Assembly: GCA_016844425.1 (NCBI GenBank)
Contig: JAERML010000087.1
Coordinates: forward strand, 1-6,310
Length of the DNA stretch: 6,310 nt
Origin: Bacteroidota bacterium
GTDB lineage: Bacteria; Bacteroidota; UBA10030; UBA6906
Reading direction: 5' to 3'
In this document: positions 1 through 5,753 of the stretch, piece by piece
Position numbering within the stretch: the first letter of the stretch is position 1
How the letters are laid out: each line of letters opens with the position of its first letter
Notes under the pieces: generated by a model
Seen by the model: the letters and a program-made list of their open reading frames with translations, nothing else
Told to the model about the DNA's origin: nothing
Database searches by the model: none
Position numbers and translations under genes: made by a program

Positions 1-84
1 GGCATGTACTTCTACAGACTTACGGTTGTGCACGATGACGGACGAGTGTCCACACAGGTGAGAAAGGCTTTGCTCATAAAGTAA
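1..84 (+). CDS. 3' end of a probable T9SS-secreted protein (C-terminal sorting tail), partial
   Basis: Plus-strand frame 1 is open from the window edge to a TAA at 82-84, giving 27 codons. The peptide begins GMYFYRLTV, continues with a polar turn containing DDGR, and ends RKALLIK. This layout (G-[VM]-YFYRL, a short hairpin, then a basic residue followed by a hydrophobic LL-[IV]-K ending at the stop) is the usual look of the type A C-terminal sorting domain of the type IX secretion system. Related FlgD/Fn3-like beta-sandwich ends share it. In T9SS organisms this domain directs the protein across the outer membrane and is then removed. The body of the protein lies outside the window, so its activity cannot be stated. 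The tail is short, so the assignment rests on pattern resemblance only. A stretch of seven G residues (85-91) follows the stop directly. Confidence 0.6.
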   Translation, partial: GMYFYRLTVVHDDGRVSTQVRKALLIK

Positions 85-197
85 GGGGGGGAGGGACTCG
101 AGCCTACCGCGTGTCCTCAATCACTGTAGGCCGGCCATTGTATGAGTATACTACGGCAGTTCCTTCAAACATCACATCCTGCGTAGGGGAGGTTCTC
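85..197. other. Intergenic spacer with G7 run and weak promoter-like site
   Basis: This spacer separates the secreted-protein tail from the small membrane peptide. It begins with a G7 run (85-91), contains the 8-bp palindrome GGCCGGCC (129-136) and the palindrome AGTATACT (145-152). The TATACT at 147-152 matches five of six positions of a sigma-70 -10 box, but no good -35 lies 16-18 bp upstream, so a promoter is only a possibility. No hairpin followed by a T-run was seen that would end the upstream gene. Confidence 0.3.
186..192 (+). promoter_or_regulatory. Strong Shine-Dalgarno for the 44-aa peptide
   Basis: GGGGAGG lies five bases before the ATG at 198-200. It is one of the strongest ribosome-binding sites in the window. 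It decides the start: the same frame is open further upstream to a GTG at 111, but that codon has no comparable site and would put a polar stretch before the hydrophobic segment. Confidence 0.7.
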
Positions 198-332
198 ATG
201 AAGCTCTTGAAGATAGCAGCAATAGTTGCTCTTGCTTCGCTGCCCATCCTTCTGATGAAGAAGGAGAAACAGGCAACACCTGTAGCGGTGGATACGGATG
301 AGATCTTCGAACACGAATTAAGTGTCGACTAA
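198..332 (+). CDS. Small single-pass membrane peptide, 44 aa, function unknown
   Basis: I do not recognise this gene. From the ATG at 198 it encodes 44 residues. MKLLK gives a positive N-terminus, residues 6-19 (IAAIVALASLPILL) form a short hydrophobic helix, and KKEK follows (residues 21-24). The tail of about 20 residues is polar and acidic, ending with EIFEHELSVD. There are no cysteines, so it is not a lipoprotein. The hydrophobic stretch is short (about 15 residues) and flanked by lysines on both sides, so it could be a membrane anchor or an uncleaved signal-like peptide; no clear AxA cleavage site is seen. The strong Shine-Dalgarno at 186-192 argues that it is really translated. It is convergent with the PBP gene, whose stop lies 38 bp away. 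An alternative is a longer 73-aa form from GTG 111, which I consider less likely. Confidence 0.55.
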   Translation: MKLLKIAAIVALASLPILLMKKEKQATPVAVDTDEIFEHELSVD

Positions 333-370
333 CTTCCGGTCCTTTCTGTTGTTCGCTTGCGATCACTCCG

Positions 371-2677
371 CTAGAAGCTGATTGTTCCCAACCCCTCTTC
401 CCCCTCATTCCATCGAAGCGTTGTGTGCTTGTTGCACTTTCCCGGCCGGGTCTTCTCCGTGAAATACTCTGTCGTCTTGTTGGGGCAGTATTCGGTTGCG
501 AGCTTCTTTGTGTCCGCGCAAATGGTATCCAGGGTGACTCCCGCAGGTTTCTGGAAATATTCCAGTGGCATGGCGATGGAGGGGTCATCGTAAACGTATT
601 TCATGAACCTTCCCCAAATGGGGGCCGCAGCGCGACCTCCCTGTCCGTCCCAGTTGGTAAAGTGGACGGTCTTGTTGTCAAATCCCACCCATACGCCCGC
701 GGAGATGTGCGGCGTGTACCCGACAAACCATGCATCCGCAAAATCATTGGTCGTTCCGGTTTTTCCTGCGGCGGGGAGATGGAAGTACTGCCGGATCCTC
801 GTCCCGGTTCCTTCATCCACTACACCCTGCAACATTGAAGTCATAATAAACGACGTCTCCTCGCTCAAAACCTCCCGGCGAAGAGGCATGTTCTCTTCTA
901 TGGTGTTGCCGTCCTTGTCGTCAATCCTGAGGATGGAATTCGGCTCGACATAGACACCGTGGTTGGCAAACACGCCAAACGCCGCCGTCATTTCCAGTGG
1001 AGACACGTCACCTGCTCCCAGCGCCAGCGATTCGTAGGGGGGCAAGGGCGAACTGATCCCCATCCGCTGCGCATAATCAATCACTGACTTGACGGGAGCG
1101 ATCTCCATAATTGCCCGGACCGCAATAAGGTTGATTGATTCTTTAAGACCATCGCGCAGCGTGTACTTCCCGCCGAACTTCCCATCCGAGTTGGAAGGAG
1201 TCCATCGCTTTCCGTCTGCCATGATAAGCGTGACGGGCTGATTCAGGAGCTCATACGTGGGGGGATAATTGTTGTCGATGGCAACGGTGAAGACAAACGG
1301 CTTGAACGTGGAACCCACTTGCCGCCTGATCTGTGTGACATGATTCAGTCCGTACTTGAAATTCTTGAAGTTTGCGCCCCCTATCATAGCCAGAATATTA
1401 CCCGTCTGGGGATCGAGCGCAACGAACCCCATTTCAATTCTCTGCGCAACAAGCTTCATGGAGTCCACCCAGGCCTTGTCGCTTCGAAGCGCCGAGTAGA
1501 CACTATCACGCTGACGCGCACTGGCAGCCTTGCGGTATTCCGGTGAGGTACGGATGGCCTGGTCGATCACCCGAACGAGCACTTCCTTCTCCCTATTCCA
1601 ATCCCACAACCCATCGAACATCGTCTGGTACTCGGGGAGGTGCTCATCAACTGCCTGGTTGGCGTACCGCTGCATGCGGCTGTCGAGCGTCGTGTACACA
1701 GCAAGGCCGTCCCGGTAGAGATCAAATCCATACTTCTCCGCTTTCTGAGCAAGCTGCTGGCGAATGTTTTCCACAAAGTGCGGTGCGATCCCTGCTGCGG
1801 CAACGTCATCGGATCCCTTCAGTTGAAGTTCCTCCGCCTTGGCCTCCGCTGCTACTTCCGGGCTGATGTATCCATACTTCTCCATCTGGGAAAGAACGGT
1901 GTTGCGACGTGCCAGGGCACGCTCGGGATGATTCGTTGGATCGTAGTATGCCGGCCCTTTCAGGAGGGCAATCAATGTTGCCACTTCAGGCAACGAGAGG
2001 TCGGCCGGGGGTTTGCCGAAGTACACCTGCGATGCGGAGGAGATTCCGTACGAGCCCCGTCCGAAGTAGACCACATTCAGGTAGAACTCCAGGATCTCAT
2101 CCTTGGTGAAGTTCTGCTCGAGCTGGATTGCCGTGAGAAATTCCCTCAGTTTCCTGGTGATCGTATCGAAGATGTGCCGGTCGCTGTGCCCGAGGTAGAG
2201 ATTGCGCGAGAGCTGCTGGGTGATTGTGCTGGCACCCTCCCTGCGGAACAGGATCACGTTCTTGATCATTGCTTTGACAAAACGGGTGGCGTCCACACCC
2301 CAATGGCTATAGAAATTCTTGTCCTCTGTGGCGATCAGCGCATCAACAACAGTGATCGGCACATCTTTGATGGAGACGCTGGACCGGTTCTTGATGAAGA
2401 ACTGATCCAGCACCTCGCCATCGATGGAATACACTTTGGTGGCGAGTTCCGGTCTGGGATTCTCAATCCGTTCCAGGGACGGAAGCCCTGAAAACAGATA
2501 GATCACATAGGGGAGCGTGAGAACGAGGAAAGCGCCGAGGATGATGAGGTACTTTTTCACGCTCTTCTTCATGGCGTTGCCGGTGGTCGCGCTGCGTTTT
2601 TGTTTTCGGTACTCCGGGTCGTTGAAGTACCGTTCCATTTCTTCAGGAGTGTAATCCTTGCCATGTTCATCTGCCAT
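371..2677 (-). CDS. Class A penicillin-binding protein (PBP1A family), bifunctional
   Basis: This 768-aa enzyme polymerises lipid II into glycan strands and cross-links the peptides, anchored in the inner membrane with both domains in the periplasm. A basic cytoplasmic N-terminus (about 1-42) leads into one transmembrane helix (about 42-63). The GT51 glycosyltransferase domain follows, with EDKNFYSHWG (118-127, catalytic Glu118), GASTITQQL (148-156), RKLREF (175-180) and KDEILEFYLN (192-201). After a linker of about 80 residues, the transpeptidase domain carries all three active-site motifs: STFK (Ser456, Lys459), SIN (514-516) and KTGT (639-642). The C-terminal tail has the protein's only three cysteines (720, 731, 748). 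Length is normal for PBP1A and the gene looks intact. The ATG at 2677-2675 has GGAG nine bases upstream and overlaps the end of the LpxH-like gene by 11 bp, pointing to translational coupling. The generic symbol would be mrcA/ponA, which I leave unassigned. Confidence 0.95.
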   Translation of the reverse strand: MADEHGKDYTPEEMERYFNDPEYRKQKRSATTGNAMKKSVKKYLIILGAFLVLTLPYVIYLFSGLPSLERIENPRPELATKVYSIDGEVLDQFFIKNRSSVSIKDVPITVVDALIATEDKNFYSHWGVDATRFVKAMIKNVILFRREGASTITQQLSRNLYLGHSDRHIFDTITRKLREFLTAIQLEQNFTKDEILEFYLNVVYFGRGSYGISSASQVYFGKPPADLSLPEVATLIALLKGPAYYDPTNHPERALARRNTVLSQMEKYGYISPEVAAEAKAEELQLKGSDDVAAAGIAPHFVENIRQQLAQKAEKYGFDLYRDGLAVYTTLDSRMQRYANQAVDEHLPEYQTMFDGLWDWNREKEVLVRVIDQAIRTSPEYRKAASARQRDSVYSALRSDKAWVDSMKLVAQRIEMGFVALDPQTGNILAMIGGANFKNFKYGLNHVTQIRRQVGSTFKPFVFTVAIDNNYPPTYELLNQPVTLIMADGKRWTPSNSDGKFGGKYTLRDGLKESINLIAVRAIMEIAPVKSVIDYAQRMGISSPLPPYESLALGAGDVSPLEMTAAFGVFANHGVYVEPNSILRIDDKDGNTIEENMPLRREVLSEETSFIMTSMLQGVVDEGTGTRIRQYFHLPAAGKTGTTNDFADAWFVGYTPHISAGVWVGFDNKTVHFTNWDGQGGRAAAPIWGRFMKYVYDDPSIAMPLEYFQKPAGVTLDTICADTKKLATEYCPNKTTEYFTEKTRPGKCNKHTTLRWNEGEEGLGTISF

Positions 2678-3413
2678 CGGAGGAAGCTCCGTTCCATGGT
2701 TCCAACGTCATCACACCTTCGTCCATCTTGCCGTATGTGTTGAAGTTGATCCAGTCTCCCAGGTTCACATACACTCCATTGTCAATCTGCACGAGGTTTG
2801 GTTGGTGGCGATGTCCCATTACAACAACGTCCACGCCTTCACGGATCTTCGAGCGGGCAAACTTGATCATTCCCTCCTCTTCACCATAGTGCTTCTGCGA
2901 GGTGTACCCTCTGCTGGTTTTTGATGACCCGCGGGCAAGCCGCACACCAATATCCGGATGCAGCCAGCGGTAGAGCCAGATATTGAGCCTGTTCCGGAGA
3001 ATGGGCTTGATGATCCTGTAACCGAGATCGTTGTGGGCAAGGCCGTCGCCGTGGTGAAAGTAAATCCGCTTTCCGTCCACCGTCATCTCAAACGGCTCAC
3101 GGTGCAAAATGATTCCCAACTCGGTCTGGAAGAAATCCCCCATCCAGAAATCATGGTTGCCTGCCAGGTAGTGGACAGTGATGCCCCGGTCGGTAAACTC
3201 CTGAAGGGCAGCCAAAGTTCGGTGGAACCCCTTTGGGATGACGGTTTTGTACTCGAACCAGAAATCGAACAGGTCGCCAACGATAAAGAGGGTGTCCGTG
3301 GAAGGGAGGATAGAACGAAGAAACGAGAGAAGCCTCTCTTCCTTGGCCTTTTCTTTCTCCGGGGTGCCAAGTCCGAGATGGATATCGGAGATGAAATATG
3401 TTGCCCGATTCAT
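2667..3413 (-). CDS. LpxH-like UDP-2,3-diacylglucosamine pyrophosphohydrolase (calcineurin-like phosphoesterase)
   Basis: This 248-aa cytoplasmic or membrane-peripheral metallophosphoesterase most likely cleaves UDP-2,3-diacylglucosamine to lipid X and UMP, the fourth step of lipid A synthesis. The metal-binding motifs occur in family order: SDIHLG (Asp10, His12), GDLFDFWFEY (Asp47), AGNHDFW (Asn86, His87), HHGDG (His121, Asp123) and GHRH (His201, His203). The GDLFDFWFEY signature and the helical insert between HGD and GHRH (about 125-190, with LYRWLHPDIG) resemble LpxH rather than general phosphodiesterases. Length is near the usual 240-260. The gene starts 7 bp after the stop of the DsbD-like gene with no clear Shine-Dalgarno of its own, suggesting re-initiation or coupling. 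Its last codons overlap the PBP start by 11 bp. A related phosphatase with another substrate cannot be excluded from sequence alone. Confidence 0.85.
   Translation of the reverse strand: MNRATYFISDIHLGLGTPEKEKAKEERLLSFLRSILPSTDTLFIVGDLFDFWFEYKTVIPKGFHRTLAALQEFTDRGITVHYLAGNHDFWMGDFFQTELGIILHREPFEMTVDGKRIYFHHGDGLAHNDLGYRIIKPILRNRLNIWLYRWLHPDIGVRLARGSSKTSRGYTSQKHYGEEEGMIKFARSKIREGVDVVVMGHRHQPNLVQIDNGVYVNLGDWINFNTYGKMDEGVMTLEPWNGASSDGR
2678..2691 (-). promoter_or_regulatory. Hairpin enclosing the Shine-Dalgarno of the PBP gene
   Basis: Read on the minus strand, the 14 bases before the PBP ATG are CGGAGCTTCCTCCG, a perfect 5-bp stem (CGGAG/CTCCG) with a CTTC loop that directly abuts the start codon. 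The GGAG inside the left arm is the only good Shine-Dalgarno for the PBP. The site also lies within the coding sequence of the upstream LpxH-like gene, so ribosomes finishing that gene would melt the stem. The inverted repeat is directly visible; its regulatory effect is inference. Confidence 0.45.
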
Positions 3414-3420
3414 GGAATGC

Positions 3421-3861
3421 TTAGGGAGTAACCTTCAAGGGAAGCTCCACGGGCTGCGTGAACTTGGTGCACCATCCTTCGTCGTCGGAGCAATAGTAGT
3501 AAACAACAGCACCCTTGACAATATGTTCTCCCGGGCGGGCATGCGTGGCCACAACAAACCTCTGACGGACGGGAGATGCGGTGGCGAGGTAGCCGGTTTC
3601 TTTGTCCATGGCGAAGTCAGGCTCACCCTTCAGAGTCAGAATCTGTGTTGAATCGAAACGGAACTCCATCGGCGGGTCGGTGTTGACGTGAATGCCATCG
3701 ACGGGAAGGAATCGCACGAGGAGTTCACCCTCGTTGCTTCGCTTCAGTGTTTCAGGAACAACCGAGACATGTACCTTGACATACTTGTTCTCTGATGCCT
3801 TCTCCTTCGTTGTACCGGTAGCCAGGAGAACAGCGAGAAGCATTATCAACGTGTTGTACAT
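3421..3861 (-). CDS. Small exported protein with DsbD N-terminal (alpha)-like thiol domain
   Basis: This 146-aa protein starts with a short hydrophobic segment (residues 4-14, LIMLLAVLLA within MYNTLIMLLAVLLATG), probably a signal peptide or anchor although it lacks early basic residues. The rest reads as a beta-rich domain. Near the C-terminus YYYCSDDEGWC holds the only two cysteines (Cys124 and Cys131), followed by a short strand ending PLKV. The pattern of tyrosines, a cysteine, a short acidic/glycine loop and a second cysteine near the domain end resembles the immunoglobulin-like N-terminal domain of DsbD, which receives electrons and passes them to periplasmic thiol proteins. Here it stands alone, without the DsbD membrane and thioredoxin parts. 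An in-frame TAA four codons before the ATG (3861-3859) rules out an earlier start. It leads a set with the LpxH-like and PBP genes. The redox role is inferred and no partner is visible. Confidence 0.6.
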   Translation of the reverse strand: MYNTLIMLLAVLLATGTTKEKASENKYVKVHVSVVPETLKRSNEGELLVRFLPVDGIHVNTDPPMEFRFDSTQILTLKGEPDFAMDKETGYLATASPVRQRFVVATHARPGEHIVKGAVVYYYCSDDEGWCTKFTQPVELPLKVTP

Positions 3862-3880
3862 TATCCATTACCCATTACCT
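3860..3880 (-). repeat. Three-copy heptamer tandem repeat across a start codon
   Basis: On the minus strand, three 7-bp units follow one another: AGGTAAT, GGGTAAT and GGATAAT. The last unit runs into the ATG of the DsbD-like gene, so three ATG triplets occur 7 bp apart in three different reading frames. Only the third is the open frame of the gene. The AAAGG just at the left of the array is 9 bases from the second ATG but 16 from the third, so the natural ribosome site is poorly placed for the real start. Confidence 0.6.
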
Positions 3881-3892
3881 TTGTTGAGTGTT

Positions 3893-3921
3893 AATCTATG
3901 AAACTCTCATCCCAAAGTAAA
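3893..3921 (-). promoter_or_regulatory. Possible sigma-70-like promoter for the DsbD-like/LpxH-like/PBP set
   Basis: Read on the minus strand, TTTACT (3921-3916) and TAGATT (3898-3893) are separated by exactly 17 bp. Each matches four of six consensus positions. The site falls in the only sizeable gap of the minus-strand block (3862-3958), about 32 bp before the DsbD-like ATG, where a promoter would be expected. Bacteroidota-like organisms often use a different consensus (a TAnnTTTG -7 element), so this is a weak call. Confidence 0.3.
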
Positions 3922-3931
3922 CATAAGACAT

Positions 3932-3946
3932 GGTGAGGATCTCTCA
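3932..3946. repeat. Short inverted repeat in the gap after the MFS gene
   Basis: GTGAG and CTCAC form a 5-bp stem with a GATCT loop, 13 bases beyond the MFS stop codon. There is no T-run after it on the minus strand and the stem is short, so it is not a convincing intrinsic terminator. It may be chance or a small operator-like dyad. Confidence 0.25.
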
Positions 3947-3958
3947 CACTATGGTCGG

Positions 3959-5239
3959 TCAAGCGGGTTTGGTGAAAGGGTCCTTCACTCTCTGCAGCAA
4001 CCAGAGGCCGATAACAAAGAAGATGCCCACTGAGGCGACAGCAATACGTTGGCTGCCGGTTACCCAGGAGAGGACACCGAAGATGAATGTCCCGATTACT
4101 GCGGACGCTTTGCCGCAGAACCCATCATAGAACCCGAAGAACTCCGCCTCCCGTTCCGGCGGTGTCAGGAGCGCCATCAGACTTCGGCTCGCGGACTGCG
4201 ATCCCCCCATCGAGGCCCCGGCGACCACACCGATGAGATAGAACGCAAGCTTGGACTCAACGAAATACGATGCCACAACAACCATGAGCCAGCAGAGCAA
4301 CGTCAGGGTAATGGTCCGTTTCGGGCCAATCCGATCTGCCAGAGAACCAGAGATCAGCGAGCCGACGATGGCCGACGCCTGCACAACAGCAAAGAGCTGC
4401 AGAATCTCCGGCAGGGTGAAGCGCAGGGACTGCTGTGCAAAGATCGAGGCAAAGGAAATAACCGTGAGGATCCCGTCGTTGTAGATGAAGAAGGCAAGGA
4501 GAAACCGCGCGACCTCCTTGTACGATCGAACATGTGAGAGAGTGTCAACGACGCGTCTGTATCCTGCGCGGATATACGATTGATGTTTGCCAACAAGAGG
4601 GGGACGGTCGCGAAGAAAGACAAAGAGGGGAAGAGAGAAAAGGAGGAACATCACGGCCGCCAGAACAAAGCTCAAGCGGACGTTGCCAAGATTCTCGGAG
4701 GCAAACCCGCCGGCAAAGAGGGGAATCGCAATCATGAGGGAAGCAAGCGACCCCACATAGCCCATCGCGAAGCCGTAGCCGGAAACCCTTCCGTATCGAT
4801 CCTTCGCGGCGAGCAGAGGGAGGAATGCATTGTAGAACACGATCCCTCCCTCGAAGCCGATGTTCGCGATGATAAACAGAATGGCCCCCGCAAGAACCAT
4901 CCCTGCCTCTACGTAATAGAGCAGGGCGGTACACACGATGCTCGCAATGGTGAAAACGAAGAGGAACCGCTTGCGGCTGTGGGTGAAGTCGCTTACCGCA
5001 CCGAGAATCGGCGCGATCAGGGCCGTAAGCAGCATCGAAATGCTGACGACTAGTCCCCAGAAAAAATCTCCCCGTCCTGTCCCTCCAACAACGATCTCCT
5101 TGAAGTAAAGGGAGAATCCGACGGCGACGATAAGGACCGAGAAGGAAGTGTTGGCAAAGTCGAAGAGTGTCCAGACGAAAATCTGCGCTTTGCCTCCCCG
5201 GCGAGGAGACACAGTCATCGCGTCTGGGCGGGAAACCAT
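3959..5239 (-). CDS. UMF1/Atg22-like major facilitator superfamily transporter
   Basis: This 426-aa inner-membrane protein has about twelve hydrophobic segments (roughly 20-45, 58-80, 90-108, 111-132, 152-172, 187-210, 245-265, 278-298, 308-326, 329-352, 372-392 and 396-416). Hallmarks of the UMF1 (vacuolar effluxer Atg22-like) family are present: WTLFDFANTSFS near residue 23, the cytoplasmic loop GAVSDFTHSRKRF (80-92), NAFLP (137-141), GRVSGYGFAMGYVG (150-163), FFIYNDGILTVI (250-261), GSLADRIGPKR (298-308) and REAEFFGFYDGFCGKASA (363-380). Yeast Atg22 exports amino acids from the vacuole; substrates of bacterial members are largely unknown. Being next to an amino-acid dehydrogenase makes amino acids or their products a fair guess, no more. 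The start lies 1 bp after the nusB stop. A second ATG at 5218 is possible, but the first has a GAAGAG-like site upstream and fits the coupling. Confidence 0.9.
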   Translation of the reverse strand: MVSRPDAMTVSPRRGGKAQIFVWTLFDFANTSFSVLIVAVGFSLYFKEIVVGGTGRGDFFWGLVVSISMLLTALIAPILGAVSDFTHSRKRFLFVFTIASIVCTALLYYVEAGMVLAGAILFIIANIGFEGGIVFYNAFLPLLAAKDRYGRVSGYGFAMGYVGSLASLMIAIPLFAGGFASENLGNVRLSFVLAAVMFLLFSLPLFVFLRDRPPLVGKHQSYIRAGYRRVVDTLSHVRSYKEVARFLLAFFIYNDGILTVISFASIFAQQSLRFTLPEILQLFAVVQASAIVGSLISGSLADRIGPKRTITLTLLCWLMVVVASYFVESKLAFYLIGVVAGASMGGSQSASRSLMALLTPPEREAEFFGFYDGFCGKASAVIGTFIFGVLSWVTGSQRIAVASVGIFFVIGLWLLQRVKDPFTKPA

Positions 5240-5240
5240 C

Positions 5241-5726
5241 CTAGCTCTTCGTGTTCGATTTGTTCACGCGGGGTGTCCCATCGCCGCTCCAGAGACCGCG
5301 GCCTGCTTTCTCAAGTTCTCCTGAACCCTTCAAGTCATCGAACACTGCATCAAGGATGCCGTTGACGAACTGTCCGCTCTTTTCCGTGCTGAAGAGTTTC
5401 GCCAACTCGATCGCCTCGTTCATGGAGACCTTGGGAGGAATCTCTTTGAAAAAGATCAATTCGCAGATCGCCATCCGGAGGATGACCCGGTCCAGGAGAG
5501 CGATTCGCTTGAAGTCCCAGTTTGCCACCTTCTGCTTGATAATCTTGTCAATTTCGGCGCTGTGGTTAATCGTTTCAGCGACGAGCTTCTTGGCAAAGGT
5601 GAAAGCATCTTTGTTGTCATTCAGCCCGGTCAGGTTCAGGTGGATGACCTGGTCGATCGGGTACTTGGTCATCTCATAGGCGTACAGGGTTTGCACAACC
5701 TTCTCGCGAATGATGCGTCGTCTCAC
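5241..5726 (-). CDS. nusB: Transcription antitermination factor NusB
   Basis: This 161-aa RNA-binding protein joins NusE (ribosomal protein S10) at boxA sequences to form the antitermination complex for rRNA operons. The N-terminal RRRIIREKVVQTLYAYEM is the typical start of NusB (an Arg-rich first helix, then LYAYE). The C-terminal core motif MNEAIELAKLFSTEKSGQFVNGILDAV occupies residues 102-128. The middle carries WDFKRIALLDRVILRMAICEL (70-90), the usual core helices. Length is near that of classical NusB proteins and shorter than the long forms of about 300 aa in many Bacteroidia. The tail beyond about residue 135 is polar and probably disordered. The start is GTG (5726-5724) with AAAGGA about seven bases upstream. 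It lies 27 bp after the dehydrogenase stop and ends 1 bp before the transporter, so the three are probably one transcript. Confidence 0.95.
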   Translation of the reverse strand: MRRRIIREKVVQTLYAYEMTKYPIDQVIHLNLTGLNDNKDAFTFAKKLVAETINHSAEIDKIIKQKVANWDFKRIALLDRVILRMAICELIFFKEIPPKVSMNEAIELAKLFSTEKSGQFVNGILDAVFDDLKGSGELEKAGRGLWSGDGTPRVNKSNTKS

Positions 5727-5753
5727 GCCGTTGTCCTTTCCCTGTCGTGAGCT

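Noticed and set aside
129..136. GGCCGGCC palindrome as a possible operator or recombination site
   Set aside because: A single 8-bp palindrome without a second copy or flanking symmetry; compatible with chance.
111..197. Longer 73-aa version of the small membrane peptide from a GTG at 111
   Set aside because: It has no good ribosome site, and the internal ATG at 198 has an excellent one directly before a normal basic-hydrophobic start.
333..370. Possible bidirectional terminator between the convergent ends
   Set aside because: Only a 3-4 bp TCG/CGA dyad around 352-362 is visible and no T-run follows on either strand.
196..588. A 130-codon minus-strand frame overlapping the PBP 3' end and the small peptide
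   Set aside because: It overlaps two better-supported genes in other frames and its Arg/Ser/Pro-rich sequence looks like a frame shadow.
1640..2491. A 283-codon plus-strand open frame opposite the PBP gene
   Set aside because: It is antisense to the strongly supported PBP glycosyltransferase region, has no recognisable domain and is explained by the codon bias of the real gene.
3744..3868. Out-of-frame reading frame of about 38 codons from the second ATG of the heptamer array
   Set aside because: It ends quickly, overlaps the DsbD-like gene and has no recognisable features; kept only as part of the repeat observation.
4049..5053. Plus-strand open frames of about 160 codons opposite the MFS transporter
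   Set aside because: Their products are highly charged, low-complexity translations typical of the reverse strand of hydrophobic membrane proteins; no ribosome site or family resemblance.
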